A stretch of 64,000 bases of DNA from JAVBSN01 sp031556525 (GCA_031556525.1 JAVBSS010000037.1:36795-100794), one strand, 5' to 3'. Counted from the first letter of the stretch, positions 51,671 to 60,817 are shown. Notes: generated by a model from the sequence alone, not told the origin. Numbers and translations: made by a program.

Positions 51671-53641
51671 ATGAAGACAGGCATAAATATGACTAGTGTA
51701 AACAAAATAAAAGAACTTGCTGAAGCTAAAGAATTTTGGGAAGCACTAGACCTAGTAGAAGAACAGGATTTAGAAAAATCATATAATCCACAGTTTCTAA
51801 GATTGTGTGGAGAAATATATCTTGAAAACGGTAGATATGAAGAGAGTCGAAAGGCTTTGTTACGAGCACATATAATGGCACCAGAGGGCAATCGTATAAT
51901 ATATGAATTGGTTAGATTGTATTTGCACATGGGTTACTTTAATCGTGCAGAACGATATTTTGAACAATATGAAGCCAATGCCATAGAAGATGATATAGGA
52001 ACTGTACATCTTATGTATTTGATAGGTAAAGCTAGACATAAGGATATTAGAGAGTTACTAGCAATACTGTTACCGGTAAGTGATGATGAAACAGAAGAAA
52101 AATGGATCTTTGAAGTGGCATTATTGTACTCTTTGGTAGATAGAAAAGATAAAGCAATAGAGGAATGTAATAGAATAATTGAGTTGTATAAGAATACGAG
52201 ATATGCTCAGTTAGCAGTGGATTTAATAGAAGATAAATTTGATGTTAATGCTTCTTTTTATAGATATCCATTGATAGAAGAATTAGAACCAGAAGAGCAA
52301 GATGAACTTGTGAAAAAAGAAGAAGAACAATTATTAAGGGATTATGATAGGATGCATCCTAAAGATCCTGTTATTGTTAGTATGGTAGATGACGACGAAG
52401 AAGAAATTGTTCCTAAACAAAATAAAAGGTTTAGATTCTTTAAGAAAAATAAAGATATAGATGAACAAGAAAACAATAATCAGGAAGCTATTGAGAATAT
52501 AGAGGAATCAGTAACTGATGATGCAGAAGTAGATAATCAAGTTGAAGAAATAGCTGAGGAAGTAGCAGAATCAAACGGTCAAGTTGAAGCGGCTGTTGAA
52601 GAAGTAGTAGAAGCGAATAACCAAGACGAAGAGATAGCTGAGGAAGTAGCAGAAGCGAATGACCAAGACGAAGAGATAGCTGAGGAAATAGCAGAATCAA
52701 ACAATCAAGTTGAAGAGGTTGTTGAGAAAATAGCAGAAGCGAATAACCAAGACGAAGAGATGGTTGAGAAAATAGCGGAAGCAAATAACCAAGATGAAGA
52801 GATAGTTGAGAAAACGGCAGAATCTGATAACCAAGATGAAGATAGAAGTATAAAAGAAAAACTTGAACAATTAGTTAGTTTGTCTAAGGAAGAAGATATG
52901 GAACTTCCTAGTTATGAAGATATTTCTATAACTAGTGAAGATGAATTAGCTGAGAAATATAAAGATAGAGAAATAGGCGCAGATGGTATTGATGAAATGA
53001 TGATGAGTGAATTACCAGAGACTTCGATACTACTTAAAAAGCTTATGGATAATCAAAAGCATATTGAAAAAGAGTTAGAGGAAAAGCAAATGTATGGAAT
53101 ACCTCTTACTGATGAATATATAGAGCAATTAGAGAGAGAATTAGAAGAGGAACTCAGTAATTTAGCACCTATATTAGAAGAAAGATTAAGTAATATAGAG
53201 ATTGATAGCAAGGAAGATGATACGAAAGAGATATCAGAAAATGATGTTGTAAATAGCTATGTGGAGAATCTATTAGAAGAAACAAAATTAAAAGACAATA
53301 TTTCGAATGATGAATCTTTGAATTCAGATGACTATGATTTGTTTGAAGATTTGCAAGTATCTGATGACATAGATTCAACAGATATTGTAGAATTGTATGA
53401 CTTGGATGAAGTGTTGAAGGAAAATTTGAGAAAAGAAGAGGAACTTCAACAAAAGGCAGAAAATATATTAATTTCATTAGGAATAACGGATGTTGGTAAG
53501 TATGCTACGGGTGTTAAGGAAGTAAATAATGAAATATTAAGTAAATATGGCAATGATTTTGAAAGAGAAAAGTTTAAGCAGTACTTAGTAATTGATGACA
53601 ATAAAAGTCGATTGCTTTGTCTTTTGAAAGAAAGAAAATAA
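51671..53641 (+). CDS. TPR protein with acidic 14-residue repeats
   Basis: 656 residues. Residues ~1-200 are helical repeats of TPR type (KIKELAEAKEFWEALDLVEE, FLRLCGEIYLENGRYEESRK, LVRLYLHMGYFNRAERYFEQ). A basic patch follows (KQNKRFRFFKKNKDIDE), then seven 14-residue repeats of the kind NQDEEIAEEVAEAN (bases 52535-52828), very acidic and probably extended or coiled. The last ~230 residues remain acidic and helical, with a more conserved end (ENILISLGITDVGKY, KFKQYLVIDDNKSRLLCLLK). No signal or membrane segment: cytoplasmic scaffold in appearance. First of a cluster with the octapeptide-repeat protein and MreB homologue. Confidence 0.7.
   Translation: MKTGINMTSVNKIKELAEAKEFWEALDLVEEQDLEKSYNPQFLRLCGEIYLENGRYEESRKALLRAHIMAPEGNRIIYELVRLYLHMGYFNRAERYFEQYEANAIEDDIGTVHLMYLIGKARHKDIRELLAILLPVSDDETEEKWIFEVALLYSLVDRKDKAIEECNRIIELYKNTRYAQLAVDLIEDKFDVNASFYRYPLIEELEPEEQDELVKKEEEQLLRDYDRMHPKDPVIVSMVDDDEEEIVPKQNKRFRFFKKNKDIDEQENNNQEAIENIEESVTDDAEVDNQVEEIAEEVAESNGQVEAAVEEVVEANNQDEEIAEEVAEANDQDEEIAEEIAESNNQVEEVVEKIAEANNQDEEMVEKIAEANNQDEEIVEKTAESDNQDEDRSIKEKLEQLVSLSKEEDMELPSYEDISITSEDELAEKYKDREIGADGIDEMMMSELPETSILLKKLMDNQKHIEKELEEKQMYGIPLTDEYIEQLERELEEELSNLAPILEERLSNIEIDSKEDDTKEISENDVVNSYVENLLEETKLKDNISNDESLNSDDYDLFEDLQVSDDIDSTDIVELYDLDEVLKENLRKEEELQQKAENILISLGITDVGKYATGVKEVNNEILSKYGNDFEREKFKQYLVIDDNKSRLLCLLKERK
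52535..52828 (+). repeat. Seven 42-bp tandem repeats in the TPR protein gene
   Basis: Seven in-frame 42-base units coding for 14 residues each, consensus NQDEEIAEEVAEAN, diverged by single-base changes; a partial eighth unit (NQDED) follows. Confidence 0.85.
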
Positions 53642-53678
53642 TTTTAAATATCATTTGAATAAAGTGGTAATAACGTAA

Positions 53679-53687
53679 TGTTATAAT
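53679..53687 (+). promoter_or_regulatory. Extended -10 promoter of the octapeptide-repeat gene
   Basis: TGTTATAAT (TATAAT 53682-53687) with no clear -35. It predicts a leader of about 80 bases. Confidence 0.45.
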
Positions 53688-53771
53688 GATTTTGCGATAG
53701 ACCCTAAAGCTTAAGCATTATATTGTTTTAAACGGAACTATTGTGGGGTAAATAATACTATACAACAGGAG

Positions 53772-56417
53772 ATGAGAACTAAAACTATGCGTATTACAGA
53801 AATGGATATGAAAAAAATAAGAGAAGAAGAAGAAAATAGTATCGAAACAGAAAAAAGAGTTCAGAATAAGGCTATGGATCAAAGAGAGGCTTTGATTGCC
53901 GCAGTTCGTGCTCAAGTGGAGAAAGAAAGAGCCGCTAAAGAAGCTGTTATACGAAAAGAGGAAGAGGATAAGGCTAGATATAACAAAACCTCTACGTCAA
54001 CAGTATCAGATAAACAGCAGTTTAGAACTATATCAGCAGAAGAGGCAAAGAAACTAGAAGAAAGACAGAAACAAAGAAGTTTGACTGGTTTTTCAGGGGT
54101 TACAGGTGCTGTTGAAGAAAAGTCAGATGCTACTGACTCGGTAGAAAGAGGATTAGATGGAAATGTTATAAGTTCTCAAGGTCTATCAGGTGAATCTCCA
54201 ACTTCAGAAAATAGTGTAGGATTAGGTGGATTAGGATTATCTGATGAAATAATGGGAGAATCTGTAGAGACTACACATGCTGATGAAAATACCATTGAAT
54301 TGGATATTGATGCAATAAGAACAGCGATGGATGCATCAAACAAAATTGATGATTTAGAGGAAATTGTTGAAAACAGAGAGCAAGTAAGTGAAGCAGAAGA
54401 AGTAAGTAGTATTGAAGCTAGAGCAGAATCAACAATTATTATAGATAATAGTAATGTATGGGAGAGTGAGGAGGAAGAGAGTGCTGCTTGGGTTGCCTCA
54501 AGTGAGCCAGTAGTAGAGATTCCTGTTATCCCAGAATTGGATGATGACGATGATTTAGTAAGTATTTTACCTATAAACCAAGCTCCAATTGATACACATG
54601 ACGTTAAGGGTGCATACGATATTGATTTTGAAGATGAAGATGAAGAAATTGTAGATAATGCAGCGGAAGAGGAAGCAAGACGTCAAGCAGAGGAAGAAGC
54701 AAGACGCCAAGCAGAGGAAGAAGCAAGACGCCAAGCAGAGGAAGAAGCAAGACGTAAGGCAGAGGAAGAAGCAAGACGTCAAGCAGAGGAAGAAGCAAGA
54801 CGTAAGGCAGAGGAAGAAGCAAGACGTCAAGCAGAGGAAGAAGCAAGACGAATAGCGGAAGAAGAAGCAAGACGTAAGGCAGAGGAAGAAGCAAGACGTC
54901 AAGCAGAGGAAGAAGCAAGAAGAATAGCGGAAGAAGAAGCAAGACGTCAAGCAGAGGAAGAAGCAAGAAGAATAGCGGAAGAAGAAGCAAGACGTAAGGC
55001 AGAAGAGGAAGCAAGACGTCAAGCAGAGGAAGAAGCAAGAAGAATAGCGGAAGAAGAAGCAAGACGTCAAGCAGAAGAGGAAGCAAGACGTAAGGCGGAG
55101 GAAGAAGCAAGACGTAAGGCAGAGGAAGAAGCAAGACGTAAGGCGGAAGAGGAAGCAAGACGAATAGCGGAAGAAGAAGCAAGACGTAAGGCAGAGGAAG
55201 AAGCAAGAAGAATAGCGGAAGAAGAAGCAAGACGTAAGGCAGAGGAAGAAGCAAGACGAATAGCAGAGGAAGAAGCAAGAAGAATAGCGGAAGAAGAAGC
55301 AAGACGTAAGGCAGAGGAAGAAGCAAGACGTATAGCAGAAGAGGAAGCAAGACGTAAGGCAGAGGAAGAAGCAAGAAGAATAGCAGAAGAGGAAGCAAGA
55401 CGTAAAGCAGAGGAAGAAGCAAGAAGAATAGCAGAAGAGGAAGCAAGACGTAAGGCAGAGGAAGAAGCAAGAAGAATAGCAGAAGAAGAAGCAAGACGTA
55501 AGGCAGAAGAGGAAGCAAGACGTCAAGAAGAATTAAGAAAACTTGCAGAAGAAGCAGCTAAAAAAGCAGAAGAAGCAAGATTAGCATTAGATGCAGCGAA
55601 GAAAGCAGAGGAAGAAGCTAAACGTTTAGCTGAACAAGTTGCTAGTGCATCTGGAAAAGTAAATGGTCAGGATATTGCGAAACCAAAGATAGTATACAAT
55701 GAAAAATATACATTGCCAGAGGAAGCAAGTTATCTTGAAAAATATATGACTATAGAATCAGTAGATGAACAAATTCATAGGGCTATAACTAATCTCGTTG
55801 CAAATCCTAAAGATACAAGACATATGGTAGTATTTGGGCAACATGGATTTGGAACTACAATGGTTGGTGAAGATATAGCAAGAAGTATGTTTAAGTTAGG
55901 TATATGCAAAAAGCAAACTATAGCGAAGATAAGAGCAAACGCATTAAATAGAGCAAATCTTAAAGATGCAATGGAAAAACTTCAAGGTGGATGCTTAATT
56001 GTAGAAAGTGCAGGTACTATCAAAAAAGAAAAACTTGAGGAATTACATAAATTAGTAAATCAAGATGGATATGATGTAGTAGTTATTTTAACGGGAAAGA
56101 TGGATTTTATATCTAATTTATTTACAGAATGTCCTGATGTAGCACCTATGTTCAAAACTACAGTACAATTGCATAGAATAACAACTGATGATCTTGTTGA
56201 AATAGCAGAAAATTATATTGTTCAATTAGGATTTAGTTATGATAGTCCAGTTGTATCTAAACTTAAAGCAAAGACAAAAGAAATAGAAACTGGTAATATA
56301 GATAGATTATTAGGTATAGTCGATGGTGCTGTAGCTAATGCAAAAAATAGAGGTATTAAGAGTTTCCATGAGAATGACAGTAAAGTTGAAAATATTTTAG
56401 TTTCTGATTTTGAGTAG
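53772..56417 (+). CDS. Octapeptide-repeat (single alpha-helix) protein with a degenerate AAA+-like domain
   Basis: Up to 881 residues. The N-terminal part (1-~290) is charged, with a helix rich in Glu/Lys and a Ser/Glu linker. Residues 298-585 are 36 uninterrupted copies of AEEEARR(Q/K/I), expected to form a stable single alpha-helix about 43 nm long. After a short Ala/Lys helix, residues ~635-880 look like an AAA+ module, but the Walker A position reads GQHGFGTT (residues 689-696) with Thr for the catalytic Lys, and the Walker B position reads LIVES (742-746) without the Asp. No signal or membrane segment. The start is uncertain: AGGAG touches the ATG at 53772, while the next ATG (53787) is 15 bases away. 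Confidence 0.7.
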   Translation: MRTKTMRITEMDMKKIREEEENSIETEKRVQNKAMDQREALIAAVRAQVEKERAAKEAVIRKEEEDKARYNKTSTSTVSDKQQFRTISAEEAKKLEERQKQRSLTGFSGVTGAVEEKSDATDSVERGLDGNVISSQGLSGESPTSENSVGLGGLGLSDEIMGESVETTHADENTIELDIDAIRTAMDASNKIDDLEEIVENREQVSEAEEVSSIEARAESTIIIDNSNVWESEEEESAAWVASSEPVVEIPVIPELDDDDDLVSILPINQAPIDTHDVKGAYDIDFEDEDEEIVDNAAEEEARRQAEEEARRQAEEEARRQAEEEARRKAEEEARRQAEEEARRKAEEEARRQAEEEARRIAEEEARRKAEEEARRQAEEEARRIAEEEARRQAEEEARRIAEEEARRKAEEEARRQAEEEARRIAEEEARRQAEEEARRKAEEEARRKAEEEARRKAEEEARRIAEEEARRKAEEEARRIAEEEARRKAEEEARRIAEEEARRIAEEEARRKAEEEARRIAEEEARRKAEEEARRIAEEEARRKAEEEARRIAEEEARRKAEEEARRIAEEEARRKAEEEARRQEELRKLAEEAAKKAEEARLALDAAKKAEEEAKRLAEQVASASGKVNGQDIAKPKIVYNEKYTLPEEASYLEKYMTIESVDEQIHRAITNLVANPKDTRHMVVFGQHGFGTTMVGEDIARSMFKLGICKKQTIAKIRANALNRANLKDAMEKLQGGCLIVESAGTIKKEKLEELHKLVNQDGYDVVVILTGKMDFISNLFTECPDVAPMFKTTVQLHRITTDDLVEIAENYIVQLGFSYDSPVVSKLKAKTKEIETGNIDRLLGIVDGAVANAKNRGIKSFHENDSKVENILVSDFE
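54663..55526 (+). repeat. 36 tandem 24-bp repeats
   Basis: 864 bases, exactly 36 units of 24 bases, coding for AEEEARR plus Q, K or I. The last residue alternates in a non-random order, mostly I-K-I-K in the second half. Units differ mainly at synonymous positions and the eighth codon. Reverse frames across it stay open only because of the repeat and are not genes. Confidence 0.97.
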
Positions 56418-56429
56418 ATAAAATCTCTA

Positions 56430-56463
56430 TTATGGGCTACTGCGTTTATGCAATAGCCCATAA
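56430..56463 (+). terminator. Intercistronic hairpin before the mreB homologue
   Basis: TTATGGGCTA/TAGCCCATAA, 10 pairs, followed by TTTATG; the short U tract suggests partial termination or RNA processing. Confidence 0.5.
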
Positions 56464-56497
56464 TTTATGAAACTAATTATTTTATGGAGGATAGGCC

Positions 56498-57487
56498 GTG
56501 TTAGATGTAGATATAGGAATTGACTTAGGAACAGCTAATGTTTTGGTATATGTCAAAGGAAAGGGTGTAGTTATTAATCAGCCTTCAGTTGTTGCGTTCG
56601 AAAAGGGGTCGAAGAAACTAATAGCCATAGGAACAAAGGCAAAGAAGATGATTGGTAAAGAGCCTAGTAATATATCAGTTATTAGACCTTTGAAACATGG
56701 GGTTATTTCAGATTATACTGTTACAGAAAGAATGTTAAAAGCATTTATAAAAACAGCTATGCAAAAAAGAAAAATGATGGGGAGACCTAAAATATGTGTA
56801 TGTGTTCCTAGTGGAGTTACCGAGGTAGAGAGAAGAGCTGTAGAAGATGCAGTATATAAAACAGGAGCAAAGGCAGTATATATTATGGAAGAACCTGTAG
56901 CGGCAGCTATAGGAGCGGATGTAGATATAGGACAACCATATGGAAATATGATAGTGGATATTGGTGGAGGAACTACGGATATTGCGATTATTTCTCTGGG
57001 AGGAATAGTAGTTAATAAATCGTTAAAAGTTGCTGGTGATGATTACAATGAAGCTATTATTAAATATGTTAGAAAAAAATACAACTTGCTTATCGGTGAA
57101 CCAACAGCGGAAAGTGTTAAAATGGAAATTGGTAGTGTATATCCAAGGGAAGAAGAAGTTACAGCAGATATTAGAGGTAGAAATCTTGTAAATGGATTGC
57201 CTTCAAAAATAACAATGACTGCTACAGATACAATAGAGGCGACTAGTGAAGTTACAATGCAAATTGTAGAAGGGATTCTTAGGGTTCTTGAGGTCGCACC
57301 ACCGGAATTGATATCAGATATACTTGAACATGGGATAATGCTTGCTGGTGGAGGAAGTCTAATGTATGGGTTCGATAAAGTGGTAAAAGAACATACAGGA
57401 ATAGAAACATCAGTTGTTGAAGGTGCGTTGGAATCGGTGGCACTAGGTGCAGGTAAATCAGTGGTATATGCAGATAGAGCGGAGTAG
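56498..57487 (+). CDS. MreB/Mbl-family actin-like protein
   Basis: 329 residues, MreB length. Actin-fold motifs: phosphate 1 VDIGIDLGTANVLVYVKGKG, connect 1 ICVCVPSGVTEVERRAVEDA, the EEPVAAAIGA stretch, phosphate 2 GNMIVDIGGGTTDIAIISLG, and adenosine motif IMLAGGGSLMYGFDKVV. Polymerises under the membrane to guide wall synthesis or cell shape. Not beside mreC/mreD, so it may be a second, Mbl- or MreBH-like copy. Start is GTG 56498, 7 bases after GGAGG. It follows the octapeptide-repeat gene by 80 bases with a hairpin between. Confidence 0.9.
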   Translation: MLDVDIGIDLGTANVLVYVKGKGVVINQPSVVAFEKGSKKLIAIGTKAKKMIGKEPSNISVIRPLKHGVISDYTVTERMLKAFIKTAMQKRKMMGRPKICVCVPSGVTEVERRAVEDAVYKTGAKAVYIMEEPVAAAIGADVDIGQPYGNMIVDIGGGTTDIAIISLGGIVVNKSLKVAGDDYNEAIIKYVRKKYNLLIGEPTAESVKMEIGSVYPREEEVTADIRGRNLVNGLPSKITMTATDTIEATSEVTMQIVEGILRVLEVAPPELISDILEHGIMLAGGGSLMYGFDKVVKEHTGIETSVVEGALESVALGAGKSVVYADRAE

Positions 57488-57497
57488 ATAAATAATA

Positions 57498-59432
57498 ATG
57501 ATTAAAGATTTTTTACCAATAACAAATGATGATATGAAAAAAAGAGGATGGGAACAAGCGGATTTTGTGTATGTAATAGGAGATGCATACGTTGATCATC
57601 CTTCTTTTGGTTATGCAATTATAAGTAGAATATTAGAGGCGAATGGATACAAGGTAGCTATTATATCTCAACCAGATTGGAAGGATGATAGTAGCATATC
57701 TGTATTTGGTAAGCCAAGATTAGGATTTTTGGTTAGTGGTGGTAATATGGATTCCATGGTTAACCATTATTCTGTATCAAAGAAAAAAAGACAGTCGGAT
57801 GCATATACACCTGGAGGAGTAATGGGAAAAAGGCCAGATTATACAACTTCGGTATATTGTAACCTGATTAGAAGAACCTATAAGGATGTTCCGATAATTA
57901 TAGGAGGAATAGAAGCTAGTTTAAGAAGATTGGCTCATTATGATTATTGGTCTAATAAATTGAAACGCTCGATATTATTAGATTCGGGAGCTGATATTAT
58001 TTCCTATGGAATGGGAGAAAAATCAATAGTTGAGATAGCTGACGCTCTTGAGAGTGGGATTGATATAAAGGATATTACTTTTATTGATGGCACTGTTTAT
58101 AAAACTAAGACGATTGAAGATGTGTATGATGCTCAGGTGTTACCAACTTTTGATGAGCTAAAAGAAGATAAGCTTAATTATGCTAGAAGTTTTAATATAC
58201 AATATAATAATACAGATCCGTTTTCAGGTAAAAGATTAGTAGAAGTTTATGGGGAGCACCAATTTGTTGTTCAGAATCCAGCTTCAAAACCTTTGTCTCA
58301 AACAGAAATGGATAGAGTATATGCACTTAATTATATGAGAACATATCATCCTAGTTATGAAGAATTAGGCGGAGTCCCAGCCATAGAGGAAATAAAATTC
58401 AGTCTAGTTAGTAATAGAGGATGTTTTGGAGGATGTAGCTTTTGTGCCCTTACTTTCCATCAAGGAAGAATTATACAAAATAGAAGTCATGAGTCTATAG
58501 TTTCAGAAGCAAAACAAATGATCTGGGAAGAAGATTTTAAGGGATATATTCATGATGTAGGTGGACCTACTGCGAATTTTAGACATACGGCATGCGAAAA
58601 ACAATTAAAGTATGGTGCGTGTACTAATAAGCAATGCTTGTTCCCTAAACCATGTGAAAATTTACATGTAGATCATGAAGATTATCTGGAATTATTAAGA
58701 GAATTACGAGAGTTACCTAATGTAAAAAAAGTGTTTGTAAGATCAGGAATTAGATTTGATTATGTAATGGCTGATGCAGATGATACGTTTTTTAATGAGC
58801 TATGTGAGCATCACATAAGCGGACAACTAAAGGTTGCACCAGAACATATTGCAGATAAAGTGTTGTCAAAGATGGGTAAACCAGAAAATTCGGTATACAA
58901 AGCATTTGTTGATAAATATTACAAGATAAATAATAGAATAGGAAAAAAACAATTTTTAGTACCGTATTTAATGTCTTCGCATCCAGGTTCTTCTATGAAA
59001 GAAGCGATAGCATTAGCTGAGTATTTAAGGGATTTGGGATATATGCCAGAACAGGTTCAAGACTTCTATCCAACTCCATCAACTATATCAACTTGCATGT
59101 ATTATACAGGGGTTGATCCTAGAAATATGGAAAAGGTATATGTGCCAATTAATCCACATGAAAAAGCAATGCAAAGAGCACTTATACAATATAGAAATCC
59201 TAAAAATTATGATTTGGTTGTAGAAGCATTAACTATAGCAAAGAGAACAGACTTAATAGGATTTGATAAGAAATGTCTTATAAGACCAAGAAAAGGTGAG
59301 TCGTATAATCAACAAAATAGCAATAACAAAACCTATTCTAATAGAAATAAGAATAGTGGTAGTGGAAATGAAGGAACTAAATCAAATATCAAGAAAAAGA
59401 AAACGATAAGAAATGTTCATAAAAAGAAATAA
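57498..59432 (+). CDS. YgiQ-family radical SAM protein
   Basis: 644 residues. N-terminal UPF0313 region (DAYVDHPSFGYAIISRILEA, GGIEASLRRLAHYDYWSNKL), then the radical SAM core with the [4Fe-4S] motif in SNRGCFGGCSFCALTFHQGR (about residues 305-325), and a Cys set CTNKQCLFPKPC. C-terminal YgiQ-type end with a basic, Asn/Ser/Lys-rich tail (NKTYSNRNKNSGSGN). The reaction is unknown for the family. 10 bases after the MreB homologue, so it is probably co-transcribed, though it is usually found in many contexts. Confidence 0.92.
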   Translation: MIKDFLPITNDDMKKRGWEQADFVYVIGDAYVDHPSFGYAIISRILEANGYKVAIISQPDWKDDSSISVFGKPRLGFLVSGGNMDSMVNHYSVSKKKRQSDAYTPGGVMGKRPDYTTSVYCNLIRRTYKDVPIIIGGIEASLRRLAHYDYWSNKLKRSILLDSGADIISYGMGEKSIVEIADALESGIDIKDITFIDGTVYKTKTIEDVYDAQVLPTFDELKEDKLNYARSFNIQYNNTDPFSGKRLVEVYGEHQFVVQNPASKPLSQTEMDRVYALNYMRTYHPSYEELGGVPAIEEIKFSLVSNRGCFGGCSFCALTFHQGRIIQNRSHESIVSEAKQMIWEEDFKGYIHDVGGPTANFRHTACEKQLKYGACTNKQCLFPKPCENLHVDHEDYLELLRELRELPNVKKVFVRSGIRFDYVMADADDTFFNELCEHHISGQLKVAPEHIADKVLSKMGKPENSVYKAFVDKYYKINNRIGKKQFLVPYLMSSHPGSSMKEAIALAEYLRDLGYMPEQVQDFYPTPSTISTCMYYTGVDPRNMEKVYVPINPHEKAMQRALIQYRNPKNYDLVVEALTIAKRTDLIGFDKKCLIRPRKGESYNQQNSNNKTYSNRNKNSGSGNEGTKSNIKKKKTIRNVHKKK

Positions 59433-59507
59433 TTAGTTTATTGTTTTTTTGATGAAAAAAGTATATTAAAAGTGAAGAAATTCGTAATATTGTACAGTCG
59501 TATGATA

Positions 59508-59536
59508 TTGCATAACAAACAAGATTATGATATTAT
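59508..59536 (+). promoter_or_regulatory. Promoter of the butyryl-CoA cluster
   Basis: TTGCAT (59508-59513), 17-base spacer, TATTAT (59531-59536). It predicts a leader of about 85 bases. No Rex-type operator (TTGTTAANNNNTTAACAA) was found. Confidence 0.6.
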
Positions 59537-59559
59537 ATTAGCAAGTTGCGTCGTATGGA

Positions 59560-59607
59560 CAAAATGTATAAAATATATGAAATTGTCGATAGCGCGCATA
59601 CATTTTG
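59560..59607 (+). promoter_or_regulatory. Leader hairpin before thl
   Basis: CAAAATGTAT (59560-59569) pairs perfectly with ATACATTTTG (59598-59607), 10 pairs, with a 28-base loop that includes GCGCGC. It lies just before GGAGG (59612-59616) and may influence ribosome access or mRNA stability. Confidence 0.5.
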
Positions 59608-59625
59608 AAATGGAGGAGTTTTAAT

Positions 59626-60807
59626 ATGTCAAAGAAAGTAGTTATAGCAAGTGCTTGCCGTACTGCAATTGGTACAATGGGCGGCTCATTAAGTACAGTT
59701 CCTGCAGCTGATTTAGGTGCAGTAGTTATTAAAGAGGCTCTTAACAGAGCAGGAGTTAAGGGTGAAGATGTAGATCAAGTATATATGGGATGTGTAATCC
59801 AAGCTGGTTTAGGCCAAAATATTGCACGTCAATCAACTATAAAAGCAGGACTTCCTATAGAAGTTCCAGCGGTTACAATTAATGTTGTATGTGGTTCAGG
59901 ACTTAACTGTGTTAACATGGCAGCTCAGATGATTATGGCAGGAGATGCTGATATAGTAGTAGCTGGTGGTATGGAAAACATGTCAATGGCTCCATATGCA
60001 TTAAAGCAAGCTCGTTTTGGTTATAGAATGGGTAACGCACCAATGGTAGATACTATGGTTAATGATGCGTTATGGGATGCATTCAATGATTATCACATGA
60101 TTCAAACAGCTGACAATATCTGTGCAGATGAGAGATGGAATCTTACTCGTGAAGAGTTAGATGTATTTGCAGCAAACAGTCAAAACAAAGCAGAAGCAGC
60201 TCAAGCAGCTGGTAAGTTCGATGATGAAATCGTACCTGTAGAAGTTAAGACTAGAAAAGAAACTATCGTAGTTAGCAAAGATGAAGGCCCTCGTGCTGGA
60301 GCAACTGCTGAAGGTTTAGGAAAATTAAGAGCTATCAACAAAGATGGTTATGTTACAGCTGGTAATGCATCAGGTATCAATGATGGTGCTGCTGCAGTAG
60401 TAGTAATGTCAGAAGAAAAAGCTAAAGAATTAGGAATTACTCCAATGGCTACTTGGGTTGCAGGTGCTCTTGCAGGTGTAGATCCAACAATCATGGGTAT
60501 TGGTCCAGTTGCTTCTACTAAGAAGGTTCTTGCTAAGACTGGTTGGGCAATGGATGATATAGATTTAATCGAAGCTAATGAAGCTTTTGCAGCACAATCA
60601 ATCGCTGTAGGAAAAGATTTAGGATTTGATTCAAGCAAACTTAATGTTAACGGTGGTGCAATTGCACTTGGACATCCAGTTGGAGCTTCAGGTTGTCGTA
60701 TCCTTGTTACATTACTTCACGAGATGCAAAAGAGAGATGCTAAGAAGGGTCTTGCAACTTTATGTATCGGCGGTGGAATGGGTTGTTCAACAATCGTAGA
60801 GAGATAG
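59626..60807 (+). CDS. thl: Acetyl-CoA acetyltransferase (thiolase)
   Basis: 393 residues. It condenses two acetyl-CoA to acetoacetyl-CoA, the entry to the butyrate route. Active Cys in NVVCGSGLNCVNMAAQM (about 88), His in GGAIALGHPVGASGCRIL (about 349) and second Cys in LCIGGGMGCSTIVE (about 379). Start at MSKKVV after TGGAGGAG. First of thl-crt-hbd-bcd-etfB; gap to crt 10 bases. Confidence 0.97.
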   Translation: MSKKVVIASACRTAIGTMGGSLSTVPAADLGAVVIKEALNRAGVKGEDVDQVYMGCVIQAGLGQNIARQSTIKAGLPIEVPAVTINVVCGSGLNCVNMAAQMIMAGDADIVVAGGMENMSMAPYALKQARFGYRMGNAPMVDTMVNDALWDAFNDYHMIQTADNICADERWNLTREELDVFAANSQNKAEAAQAAGKFDDEIVPVEVKTRKETIVVSKDEGPRAGATAEGLGKLRAINKDGYVTAGNASGINDGAAAVVVMSEEKAKELGITPMATWVAGALAGVDPTIMGIGPVASTKKVLAKTGWAMDDIDLIEANEAFAAQSIAVGKDLGFDSSKLNVNGGAIALGHPVGASGCRILVTLLHEMQKRDAKKGLATLCIGGGMGCSTIVER

Positions 60808-60817
60808 GAGAAACACA

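Noticed and set aside
54567..55526. Long open minus-strand frames across the repeat region
   Set aside because: They are produced by the 24-bp repeat (one is a Cys/Phe/Leu-only, another a Leu/Pro-only sequence), have no ribosome site, and oppose the well-supported plus-strand gene.
54663..55526. CRISPR-like array
   Set aside because: The units are directly adjacent with no spacers, are 24 bases long and keep one reading frame.
59433..59625. Rex operator upstream of thl
   Set aside because: No TTGTTAA...TTAACAA-like palindrome could be found; the nearest sequence (GCATAACAAAC) has one half only.
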